Assembly (NCBI GenBank): GCA_038316385.1
Contig: JBBQAN010000003.1
Span: 115,290 to 179,289, forward strand
Reading direction: 5' to 3'
DNA length: 64,000 nucleotides
Source of the DNA: SZAS-103 sp038316385
GTDB taxonomy: Bacteria; Pseudomonadota; Gammaproteobacteria; Xanthomonadales; Xanthomonadaceae
Shown: positions 54,278 through 62,860 of the stretch, one piece after another
Layout of the letters: each line of letters opens with the position of its first letter
How positions within the stretch are numbered: position 1 is the stretch's first letter
Notes under the pieces: model-generated
What the model was told of the DNA's origin: nothing
Databases searched by the model: none
Seen by the model: the letters and a program-made list of their open reading frames with translations, nothing else
Made by a program: the position numbers and the translations under genes

Positions 54278-56487
54278 CAGTACAAATCCACCGGATCGAC
54301 ATCGAGGGACCAACGCACCTTGCGGGCCGATTTGAGTGCATACAATTGTGGCATCCACGCATTGAGTGCGGCCTGCAGCGCCGGACGTTGCATCGCCGCG
54401 AGGTGTAATTGTGCACGCGCCTTGCCGGCGCGGCGCGGCATCGGTGCCGGCAATGGGCCGTGGATCGTTGCGTAGGTTGAAGTCGTCTCGAAAGCCTGTC
54501 GTGCCTCGGAGAGAAACTCCTGCACGACTGCATCGTTCGACGCTTCGGCGCGCAGCAACGCGAGAGAACCGTACGGAGGAAAACCAGCGGCTTCGCGTTG
54601 CGCAAGTTCAAGCGCGGCGAAGACCGGGTAGCCACCGCCAAGCAAAGTCGCCAGCAGCGGATGCTCGGGATGATGCGTCTGCAGCAACACGCTGCCGGGC
54701 TTTTTCGCGCGACCACCGCGACCGGCGACTTGGATCAGCAATTGTGCGAGTTTTTCTGGCGCACGGAAATCCACCGAGTGCAGGCCTTCGTCGACACCGA
54801 CCACGCACACGAGAGTGAGATTCGGCAAATCGTGACCTTTCGCGAGCATCTGCGTTCCGACCAGAATACCTGCGGTGTCGCCGAGTGATGCGAGATGTTT
54901 TTCCAGTGCATCGCGATGGCGCGTGGTTTCGCGATCCACCCGCAACAGCTGCGCATCCGGGAAGTGTTGCGCGAGCGTTTCCTCGATGCGTTCGGTTCCA
55001 GCGCCTTGCGGCATCAAGGCGAGGCTGGCGCAGTCGGGGCAGGCTTTCGGCGCGGGTTGGCGCGCGCCGCAGTGATGGCAGATCAAACGCCCGCCGCGCG
55101 CGTGCACGGTCATCGCCATGTCTTTCGAGGATGCAGCACAGCGTTTGCAGCGCGCATTCCAGCCGCAGTCGTAGCACAACAGCACCGGCGCATAACCGCG
55201 ACGGTTCTTGAACACCAGCGCCTGCTCGCCACGCGCGAGCGTTGCGCGGATCGCATCGAGCATCTCGCCGGACAATCCGCCATCGAGTGAGCGTTTGCGA
55301 ACATCGATTATCCGCACCGACGGCGGCTTCGCATCGCCGGCACGCTGCCGCAATTGCAGATGTGCGTAGCGTCCGCCAATCGCGTGCTGCAGCGACTCCA
55401 GCGATGGCGTGGCTGAGCCTAGAACGACTGGAATGCCGAGCGCCTTCGCACGCACCAGGGCGAGGTCACGGGCGTGATAGCGCACGCCGTCCTGCTGCTT
55501 GTAGCTCGCGTCGTGCTCTTCATCGACCACGATCAAGCCGGCATCGGGAAGCGGCGTGAAAATCGCCGAACGCGTGCCGACCAACACGCGCGCTTGGCCG
55601 CGCGCCATCGCTGTCCACACGCGGGAGCGCTCGCCGTCGGCGAGGCCCGAGTGCAACGCGTGCACCGGAACCCCGAGCTGCGCGCGAAAACGTCGCAGCG
55701 TCTGCGGCGTCAGGCCGATTTCCGGTACCAGCACGAGCGCTTGTTTGCCGCGCGCGATGCAATCGGCAATCGCTTCCAGATACACCTCGGTCTTGCCGCT
55801 GCCGGTAACGCCTTCGAGCAGCAATGGCTGGAAGCGATCGCGCGCGGCGAGGATTGCGTCGGCTGCGTCACGCTGCGCTGGATTGAGTGCGTGACCGGTG
55901 GTCGCTGGAATTGAAGCATGTGCATGCAGCACGGCGACGCGCTCCGCGTATCCGCGTGTGTGCAGGGCGCGCGCCGCCGAGCGCCAGCCATCGAAGTCGG
56001 CATCGAGCGTGTCTTCATCGATCGCACACTTCGCAATGCGTTCTGCCAGCCGACGCGTGCCCGTGTGTTTACGCAATCCCGCAAGACCAGTGCGACCTGC
56101 TTCGGTCAGCAACCAGCCGTAAGCGCAGGTTTGCGGCAGCGGATCGCCACGACGCAGCGACGCCGGCAATGCGGTCGCGATCATTTCACCAAGTGGGACG
56201 TGGTAATAACGCGCGGCCCAGCGCAATGTCGCAAGCAATTCACCATGCAGGATGGGTTCGTGATCGAGTACTGCGAGCGCGCATTTCAGTTCCGGCGCAT
56301 CGGCATCCGGCGTGCCGACGGCATCGATGAGCCCGACCAGTTCGCGACTGCCGAACGGCACGCGCACGCGGCATCCGATCAGCGCATTGTCGGCGCTGCA
56401 ACCAGCTGGCGGCAGGTAATCGAAACAGCGCGGCAATGGCAATGGCAGAGCAACGCGCAGCACCGCTTCGGTGGATCGCAAAGGCAT
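54277..56487 (-). CDS. priA: Primosomal protein N', replication restart helicase
   Basis: 736 residues. An N-terminal DNA-binding domain (about 1-200), helicase motif I EGVTGSGKTEVYLEA, DEEHD motif II, GSATPSLES motif III, a zinc-binding region with eight cysteines (CYDCGWNARCKRCAAS and ICHHCGARQPAPKACPDC) and motif VI QVAGRGGRA. It restarts stalled replication forks. All motifs are intact. A long intergenic region with two DnaA boxes lies upstream. Confidence 0.96.
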   Translation of the reverse strand: MPLRSTEAVLRVALPLPLPRCFDYLPPAGCSADNALIGCRVRVPFGSRELVGLIDAVGTPDADAPELKCALAVLDHEPILHGELLATLRWAARYYHVPLGEMIATALPASLRRGDPLPQTCAYGWLLTEAGRTGLAGLRKHTGTRRLAERIAKCAIDEDTLDADFDGWRSAARALHTRGYAERVAVLHAHASIPATTGHALNPAQRDAADAILAARDRFQPLLLEGVTGSGKTEVYLEAIADCIARGKQALVLVPEIGLTPQTLRRFRAQLGVPVHALHSGLADGERSRVWTAMARGQARVLVGTRSAIFTPLPDAGLIVVDEEHDASYKQQDGVRYHARDLALVRAKALGIPVVLGSATPSLESLQHAIGGRYAHLQLRQRAGDAKPPSVRIIDVRKRSLDGGLSGEMLDAIRATLARGEQALVFKNRRGYAPVLLCYDCGWNARCKRCAASSKDMAMTVHARGGRLICHHCGARQPAPKACPDCASLALMPQGAGTERIEETLAQHFPDAQLLRVDRETTRHRDALEKHLASLGDTAGILVGTQMLAKGHDLPNLTLVCVVGVDEGLHSVDFRAPEKLAQLLIQVAGRGGRAKKPGSVLLQTHHPEHPLLATLLGGGYPVFAALELAQREAAGFPPYGSLALLRAEASNDAVVQEFLSEARQAFETTSTYATIHGPLPAPMPRRAGKARAQLHLAAMQRPALQAALNAWMPQLYALKSARKVRWSLDVDPVDLY

Positions 56488-57026
56488 CGGTGAAGTCTAG
56501 CAATGCTGTCGATCGTCGCTTGAAAGACGCGCGAAACCGGCAACATTGCCGCGCAAATCTTCCAGATGCGAAGTTAGCGGAACTAGTTCGCAAATCTCGC
56601 ATGAATCGGACGCAAGCTACTGCCTCTGTTGAAGAAAACTCCTTATCCACATGATTTGTGGATAAGTCTGTGGACGGAGTGCCGGCGCGGACTGCGCACC
56701 CCAGCGAGATTGGCCCTGAGCGTGGATTGGCGGGTTTTTCGCCAGACTGGCATAATCTAATCGAATCAATGGCTTGGTCGACTCTCACATTTGTCATCTG
56801 GTCTGATCGCCCACAATTCCGCCTCTGACGACGGCAATCGGGTTGCTGTGCACAAGCCAAAATCATGGAAGCCTTGTGCTGTCTTGCGGAGCGTGAAAAT
56901 TTCGTCTGTCAAGCCCGTTCAGCGAATCGACAGTCACGGCAGCGACGGGTCGGCTGCAGGTAGAATCCGCCGTCACCAATCGCCGGAACCGCTTCCGCAT
57001 GATCGCTGCTGTTCGGCAATGACCGC
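56488..57026. other. 539-bp intergenic region upstream of priA
   Basis: Contains the inverted DnaA-box pair at 56643-56665, a possible -10 (TAGAAT near 56961) facing the next gene, and no convincing ORF. The only open frame of note (79 codons from 56791) lacks a ribosome-binding site. It separates the divergent priA and the unknown membrane gene. Confidence 0.6.
56643..56665. promoter_or_regulatory. Two perfect DnaA boxes in inverted orientation
   Basis: TTATCCACA at 56643-56651 and its complement TGTGGATAA at 56657-56665, 5 bp apart. Both match the DnaA consensus TTATNCACA exactly. They lie about 155 bp upstream of priA. Confidence 0.7.
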
Positions 57027-57470
57027 ATGACTGCCAACTCCGCGCGAAGTGGAGCACACAAGCTCAGGTCGCTGCTGATTGCCGTGTTGGCGGTCTTGCT
57101 GGCCATACTGATCGGGACGTACTTCTGGCTGCCGGCGTTCCTCAAGGTCGGTGGCGCATCCGGCCGCATTGAGACTTTGCGCGCGCAAGCGCCGGCCGCC
57201 ACATTGTCGCCGATCGCGACCACGCTGGCAGGTGCGGATTTTGATTTGCTGAACGATCCGGCCGGCGAAGTCATCGCGCGCGATCTGGATCTGTATTCGT
57301 GGTACGCCGCCGGAGCAGATCCTGCGGCTGCGAATGCTTCAGTGCCGAGCGCATTGCCGGAAAGCGCAACGCCCGAAACCACGGTGCCGGATGCGGACGC
57401 ACCGGGATGTGCGGGCGTGGCGAGCGGTTGCGCGGGAACGCCGGAGGAGAGTAGCGATGCGCCGCACTAA
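57027..57470 (+). CDS. Unknown single-pass membrane protein
   Basis: 147 residues. One N-terminal membrane helix (SLLIAVLAVLLAILIGTYFWLPAFL), then about 100 residues with ARDLDLYSWYAAG and an acidic, A/P/T-rich C-terminus with two cysteines. Not recognised. It overlaps the DUF3106 gene by 14 bp, so the two are expressed together. Confidence 0.65.
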   Translation: MTANSARSGAHKLRSLLIAVLAVLLAILIGTYFWLPAFLKVGGASGRIETLRAQAPAATLSPIATTLAGADFDLLNDPAGEVIARDLDLYSWYAAGADPAAANASVPSALPESATPETTVPDADAPGCAGVASGCAGTPEESSDAPH

Positions 57471-58185
57471 CCGCTGGCGAGTCACGTTTGCTTTCGCAGT
57501 TGGCATGACCCTGCTGCCCGTGCATGCGATTGCATACCAGCGCCCTGCCGTTGGCGACGCGTGTACATCCTGCACATCGCAGGATGCTGAATGGTCGGCG
57601 CTTGATGCCGGGACGCGCGATTTGCTTGCGTCCTGGCGCGATGGCTGGACGACATTGAATTCCGCAAGCCGCAGCCGATTGCTTGCAAACGCAAAACGTT
57701 GGCAGGCGATGGACCGAACGGCGCGCGATGCGTTGAGCCATCGCGGAATGGAATGGGAGGCACTGCCGCCGGCTGAACGTGCGCGTCGGCACGCTCGCTA
57801 TGCCGACTGGCTCGCACTCGCGCCAGCAGAACAGGCGCGCGTGCGCAGTGCCGCAGCACAATTCACGGCCTTGCCGGCCGCGCAGCAGGACGAACTGCGT
57901 GCGCGCTTCGCGATGCAGGATATCGGTCAACAACGCGCATGGCTGCTGGGCCCCGGATATGGCGACTGGATCGGGCAGGCCCGCGGTCTGTTCGCCTACG
58001 TACCCGAAGCCGAACGCGATGCGACATTGCGCATGCTGCGGGAATTGCCCGCCGATGCACGCACCGAATTGCTTACGCTTTCGCAGCGTTTGCCGGACGA
58101 CCAACGCGAGCGACTACGCCATCAATTGCTGCTCACGCAACCGGCGCAACGCGAGGCCTTGCTGCGCCAGCGACTGGCTCAATAA
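57457..58185 (+). CDS. DUF3106 family secreted protein
   Basis: 242 residues. Signal peptide (AFAVGMTLLPVHAIA), then a helical domain with repeated W-x8-R/A units (EWSALDAGTRDLLASW, KRWQAMDRTARDAL, EWEALPPAERARRHARYADWLAL is the family core). DUF3106 has no assigned function. A GGAGGAG precedes the ATG. It is coupled to the membrane protein upstream. Confidence 0.78.
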   Translation: MRRTNRWRVTFAFAVGMTLLPVHAIAYQRPAVGDACTSCTSQDAEWSALDAGTRDLLASWRDGWTTLNSASRSRLLANAKRWQAMDRTARDALSHRGMEWEALPPAERARRHARYADWLALAPAEQARVRSAAAQFTALPAAQQDELRARFAMQDIGQQRAWLLGPGYGDWIGQARGLFAYVPEAERDATLRMLRELPADARTELLTLSQRLPDDQRERLRHQLLLTQPAQREALLRQRLAQ

Positions 58186-58275
58186 GCAGGCGCCCTCACC
58201 ACGCGGCGTTCGCCTGCGCTGGCGACATTTTGCCACCGAAACGAAAGCTGCACAGTACATCCTGCGTTGCATGGA

Positions 58276-59448
58276 TCACAGCCATACCAGCTTCACCAGC
58301 ATGCTCAGGGCCGCGCCAACACTCAGCAATACCAGGTAGATCACTGCCAGCACGGTGTACTTGACGACGGTCGTGAACCAGCCTTGCTGATAGACGCGCT
58401 TCTGCATCAGCAAGATGTACAGCGGCATCCACACGATCAACGCGACCGTCAGCACCTGCAGCGGCGCGTGCAGCCACGGTGATGGCGTCATCGCTGCCAG
58501 ACCGTTGATCACCAGCGCCAGCAGCAGTGCGAAGCACAGGAATGCGTGACTGTGCAGGGCGACGATGAAATGCTCCATATACAGACGCCGCTTGAACAGG
58601 TATGCCACCTCTAACAGCGCAGCGAACAACGGTAACAGCACGAACAAGGTGGACGGCACTGCGCTCATCCACGCGTCGATCAGCAGTTTCGGATTTTGCT
58701 GAATGCGCGCCAGGTTACCCTGCGCCCGCCCGGCGAGCTGGTTGAGCCATCCATTGGCGAACGCGGGCAGCGACGCGAACCGGATCGGATTGGTGATCGG
58801 ATCCCAGGGCTTGTCGCCGCCGAATGTGAGTTGGTCGAAATGTTTCGGAGGCGGCTTGCCCTGTGCCTGCGCTGCATTCAATTCGGCGATGCGCCGGTCG
58901 GCCTGCCTGCGAACGGAGACTTCGGCAGCTGCAAGTTCACCGGCCATTTTCGGGATTTTAATGGCTTTGATCCTGCTCGCCTCGAGCGCGCGCAGCGCTT
59001 CGTCGCGTTTGGCTGCGACTGCGGCCACCGTCAGCGCGCTGTTGATGTCGTCGCCCTCAACATGCAGCGCCTGGGTGTCGCTCGCATCGTAAGTCCACTG
59101 CGCGACAAAGAACGCCAGCACACTCATGAAGAAAAACAGTCGCACCGGACTCACGTAGCGCACGCGACGGCCGGCGAAATACTCGCAACTCAGGTAACCC
59201 GGTCGCAGTAGCAGTGGCAGCAGGGTGCGCGTCAGCCGCGTATCGATCTCGAACAAGGTGTCGGCGATGTCGCCGAGCACACTGGTGAAATGCCGCACCA
59301 AGCCTTGCACCGGCTGTCCGCAGTGATAGCAGTGCTCGCCGAGCAGTGGCGAGCCGCAGTTGCCGCAGACCTTGCCCGTTGGCTGCGGCGCGGCGGCGTT
59401 CGCGACCTCATCCGGGTCGGCGGGCGGCGCGGCTGGTTCGATCGTCAT
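58276..59448 (-). CDS. DUF3667 membrane protein with zinc-ribbon N-terminus
   Basis: 390 residues. A CGNCGSPLLGEHCYHCGQ zinc ribbon at about 29-46, then the DUF3667 region (FEIDTRLTRTLLPLLLRPGYLSCEYFAGRRVRYVSPVRLFFFMSVL is the core; key parts LLRPG and YVSPVRLFFF). A central coiled-coil-like segment rich in A, E, R, K (about 140-210) and four C-terminal helices. Function unknown. ATG at 59448 with GGAAAG upstream. Confidence 0.8.
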   Translation of the reverse strand: MTIEPAAPPADPDEVANAAAPQPTGKVCGNCGSPLLGEHCYHCGQPVQGLVRHFTSVLGDIADTLFEIDTRLTRTLLPLLLRPGYLSCEYFAGRRVRYVSPVRLFFFMSVLAFFVAQWTYDASDTQALHVEGDDINSALTVAAVAAKRDEALRALEASRIKAIKIPKMAGELAAAEVSVRRQADRRIAELNAAQAQGKPPPKHFDQLTFGGDKPWDPITNPIRFASLPAFANGWLNQLAGRAQGNLARIQQNPKLLIDAWMSAVPSTLFVLLPLFAALLEVAYLFKRRLYMEHFIVALHSHAFLCFALLLALVINGLAAMTPSPWLHAPLQVLTVALIVWMPLYILLMQKRVYQQGWFTTVVKYTVLAVIYLVLLSVGAALSMLVKLVWL

Positions 59449-59542
59449 TCTGCGCTTTCCCCGGCGGGCTGGAATGGATAATTGGGCGATGCATGCGGGT
59501 TGGTGCATGTCGTCATTCCGCGCGTTTTCCGGTCAGGTTAAG

Positions 59543-60961
59543 ATGCACGGATTGTCGATGTTTTCCGCCGCGATGTCGCCTCCCGAATTTCGAACTGCGC
59601 GCCTTCTGCGTGAAGTGCGCGCCACCTGGCTGCTGGCCTTGCCGCTGGTGCTCGGGCAATTGTCGGCGGTCGCCTTGAGCGTGGTCGATACCTTGCTGGC
59701 CGGCCGCCACGGCGGCTTGACCTTGGCAGGCGTCGCGGTCGGCAGCGCAGTCTGGTCGATCGTGATGCTGGTGCTGATCGGCGTGCTGATGGCGTTGCCG
59801 GCCTTCGTGTCGCAATACAACGGGGCAAACCGTCGCGACGCAATCGGCCCGTTGTTCCGGCAAGCGCTGTGGCTCGCGCTCGCGATGGGGATGGGCCTGT
59901 TCGCGCTCGCGCGCTTTGGCGGCGTGCTGTTCGCGGTAATGCGCGTGGATGCCGCAGTACGGCCCGAGGCGTTGGCCTTTCTCGACGCGATCAGCTGGGG
60001 CGCGCCGGCATTCGCGCTGTATCTGGTCTGCCGTTCGATCAGCGAGGGCATCGCGTGGACGGTGCCGACAATGGTCTTCGGCATCGCCGGTTTGTTCGTG
60101 CTCGCTCCGCTCGGCTACGCGCTGATGTTCGGCGCGTTCGGATTGCCCGAGCTCGGCGCGGCCGGACTCGGTTACGCGACCACGATCGTGCTGTGGCTGC
60201 AGGTGCTTGGTTTTGTCCTGTATCTCATCGGTGCGCCGCGCTTTGAAGATCTCGACTTGTTCGCGCGCTTCGAATGGCCGCGCGGCGCGATGCTCTTCGA
60301 CCTGTTGCGCGTCGGCTTGCCGATGGGCGTGTCGGTGTTCATGGAAGGCAGCCTGTTCGTCGCGACGCTGCTGGTGATTGGCAGCATGGGCAAGGTGCCG
60401 GTCGCCGCGCACCAGATCGCGATCAATGTCGCGAGTTTCTGCTTCATGGTGCCGCTGGGGCTTGCAATCGCAACAACCGTTCGAGTGGGCCACGCCGCCG
60501 GGGCTGGCGATCCGTCGGCGGTGCGCTGGTCGGCTGGCGCGGGCTATGCGCTTGCGCTGATCTCGCAAACCGCATCGGCTGCGTTGATGCTGTTCGGCGG
60601 CGGCGTGATCGCGCGTATCTACACCAGCGATCCGGCAATCGCCACGCTCGCGGCGACGTTGTTGCTGTACGCAGCGGCTTTCCAGTATCCCGACGGCATC
60701 CAGGCGTTGTCGGCCGGCGCACTGCGCGGTCTGAAGGACACTCGCATGCCGATGTGGATCACCCTGTTTTCCTATTGGGTGTTGGGCATGTCGCTGGGTT
60801 GGTGGTTGGGCGTGCGGCAGGGCTGGGGCGCACAAGGCATGTGGTGCGGTCTGATCCTGGGCCTGGCCGCCGCCGCATCACTGCTGACCTTGCGCTTCTA
60901 TTTCCTGACGCGACATGACGATCGGCTGATGGCCATCGTCGCGCGATCGGCTACGCTGTAG
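59543..60961 (+). CDS. MATE-family multidrug efflux transporter, NorM-like
   Basis: 472 residues with twelve hydrophobic segments in two six-helix halves. LLALPLVLGQLSAVALSVVDTLLAGRHG is the family opening (key part QLSAVALSVVDTLLAG) and the second half has GLPMGVSVFMEGSLFV. Exports cationic drugs using Na+ or H+. Start chosen at 59543 behind AGGTTAAG; in-frame ATGs at 59558 and 59573 are alternatives. Confidence 0.9.
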   Translation: MHGLSMFSAAMSPPEFRTARLLREVRATWLLALPLVLGQLSAVALSVVDTLLAGRHGGLTLAGVAVGSAVWSIVMLVLIGVLMALPAFVSQYNGANRRDAIGPLFRQALWLALAMGMGLFALARFGGVLFAVMRVDAAVRPEALAFLDAISWGAPAFALYLVCRSISEGIAWTVPTMVFGIAGLFVLAPLGYALMFGAFGLPELGAAGLGYATTIVLWLQVLGFVLYLIGAPRFEDLDLFARFEWPRGAMLFDLLRVGLPMGVSVFMEGSLFVATLLVIGSMGKVPVAAHQIAINVASFCFMVPLGLAIATTVRVGHAAGAGDPSAVRWSAGAGYALALISQTASAALMLFGGGVIARIYTSDPAIATLAATLLLYAAAFQYPDGIQALSAGALRGLKDTRMPMWITLFSYWVLGMSLGWWLGVRQGWGAQGMWCGLILGLAAAASLLTLRFYFLTRHDDRLMAIVARSATL

Positions 60962-60978
60962 CCTCGAAGGAGAACCCG

Positions 60979-62835
60979 ATGGCCGATACCCAGCCCAGCT
61001 TGATCTATCGCTTCGTGCGCGGCATCTGGCGAGCGCTGGATTATTCGCGGCGGCTGGCGATGAATCTGGTGTTCCTGGCTCTGATCGTGATCGTTCTCGT
61101 CGCGATGTTCTCCGCCAAACCGATCCTGCGCGATCGCACCGCGCTGATGATCGCGCCCGAGGCGCAGATCGTCGAGCAATACAGCGCTGATCCCGGTTCG
61201 ATGGCGATCGCGCGCGCGTTCGGGCAGGACAGCAAGGAAGTGCAATTGCGCGACCTGCTGCGTGCGCTGGAGGCTGCGAAAAACGACAAGCGCATCGAAC
61301 GCGTGGTGATCCGACCGGACATGATCACCGCCGACGGCATGGCGCAGTTGCGCGAAGTCGCACGCGCGCTGCGCGAGGTGCGTGCGTCCGGCAAGGAAGT
61401 GATCGCCTATGCGGAAAACCTCGACCAGATGGGTTACCTGCTCGCGGCCGAGGCGAACACGATTTACCTGCATCCGTCCGGCAGCCTGATGCTCGAAGGC
61501 CTCGGCCGTTATCGCGAGTATTACCGCGAAGGCTTGCAGGACAAGCTCGGCGTGGACGTACACCTGTTCCGCGTGGGCGAATACAAATCCGCCGCCGAAC
61601 CCTACATCCTCGATGCGGCATCGCCCGAGTCCAAGCAAGCCGATCTGTTCTGGATGAACGATCTGTGGCAGCGCTATCTGGCCGATGTCGGCCGCGCGCG
61701 CGGGATCGATCCGGCGAAACTCGCCGCCGACATCGACGGCATGGCGTCCGGATTGAAAGCCGCCGATGGCGATCTCGCGCAATGGGCGCTCGACGAGCAT
61801 CTCGTCGATGCGTTGAAGACCAGCGACGAGGTGGAGGCGATCCTCGAAAAGAAAGGCGAGATCGACAACGCCGATCACACCTTCCGCCAGGTCAATCTAA
61901 ACACCTATCTCGCGCACGTGGGTTCCGATCTTCCGACTTTGCATGGCGACACCGTGGCGGTGGTGGTGGCATCGGGCGAGATCAGTGGCGGCCAGCAGCC
62001 GCCTGGCAAGATCGGCGGCGAATCCACCGCCGCGCTGATCGCCAGCGCGCGCAACGACGACCACGTCAAGGCGATGGTGTTGCGCGTGGATTCGCCGGGC
62101 GGCGAGGTGTTCGCGTCCGAACAGATCCGCCGCGAGATCGAACTCACCCGCGCGGCCGGCATTCCGGTGGTGGTGTCGATGGGCAATCTCGCGGCGTCGG
62201 GCGGTTACTGGATCTCGATGAACGCGAACAGGATCTACGCCGATGAATCCACGATCAGCGGTTCGATCGGCGTCTTCGGCCTGGTGATGAACGCCCCGCG
62301 CGCGCTTGCAAAAATCGGCGTGCACAACGACGGCGTCGGCACCACGCGTTGGGCCGGCGCGTTCGATCCGACCCGCGCGCTGGATCCGGCGGTCGGCGAA
62401 TTGATCCAGACCACCATCGAACACGATTACGCGCGCTTCATCGGCAACGTCGCGCGCGCGCGCGGGCGCACCCCGGAGCAGATCGATGCGATCGCGCGCG
62501 GCCGCGTCTGGAGCGGCGCACAGGCGAAGGATCGCGGATTGGTGGATGCGTTCGGCGGCATCCGCGAGGCGATCATCGCGGCCGCGCAACTGGGCAAGCT
62601 CGACGCCGGCAAGTACCGCGTCGAGTATGTTGAAAAGGACATGACGCCGTTCGAGAAATTCTTCGCCGGCCTCGGCCAGAGCACGAACGCGCGCTCGCTG
62701 TTGGCGGCCAGCGGCCTGCGCGGATTGTTCGTGCCCGCACGCACACAGGACGAGCTCGCACGCGGACTGGGCTGGCTCACCGCCCAGAAAGGCAAACCGT
62801 TCAGCGCAGTCGCGCATTGTTTTTGCGGATTGTGA
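60979..62835 (+). CDS. sppA: Signal peptide peptidase SppA, 67K type
   Basis: 618-residue inner-membrane protease with two tandem domains. An N-terminal helix (NLVFLALIVIVLVAMF), the catalytic lysine in the first half (FRVGEYKSAAEP) and the catalytic serine in the second half (GNLAASGGYWISMNANRI). LRVDSPGGEVFASEQIRREI is a family mark. It degrades cleaved signal peptides. A GAAGGAGA precedes the ATG. Confidence 0.95.
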   Translation: MADTQPSLIYRFVRGIWRALDYSRRLAMNLVFLALIVIVLVAMFSAKPILRDRTALMIAPEAQIVEQYSADPGSMAIARAFGQDSKEVQLRDLLRALEAAKNDKRIERVVIRPDMITADGMAQLREVARALREVRASGKEVIAYAENLDQMGYLLAAEANTIYLHPSGSLMLEGLGRYREYYREGLQDKLGVDVHLFRVGEYKSAAEPYILDAASPESKQADLFWMNDLWQRYLADVGRARGIDPAKLAADIDGMASGLKAADGDLAQWALDEHLVDALKTSDEVEAILEKKGEIDNADHTFRQVNLNTYLAHVGSDLPTLHGDTVAVVVASGEISGGQQPPGKIGGESTAALIASARNDDHVKAMVLRVDSPGGEVFASEQIRREIELTRAAGIPVVVSMGNLAASGGYWISMNANRIYADESTISGSIGVFGLVMNAPRALAKIGVHNDGVGTTRWAGAFDPTRALDPAVGELIQTTIEHDYARFIGNVARARGRTPEQIDAIARGRVWSGAQAKDRGLVDAFGGIREAIIAAAQLGKLDAGKYRVEYVEKDMTPFEKFFAGLGQSTNARSLLAASGLRGLFVPARTQDELARGLGWLTAQKGKPFSAVAHCFCGL

Positions 62836-62860
62836 CCGCCCATGACGGTGGAAGCACACC

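Noticed and set aside
56791..57030. 79-codon open frame in the priA upstream region
   Set aside because: No ribosome-binding site, no recognisable pattern and overlap with the next gene start; most likely chance.
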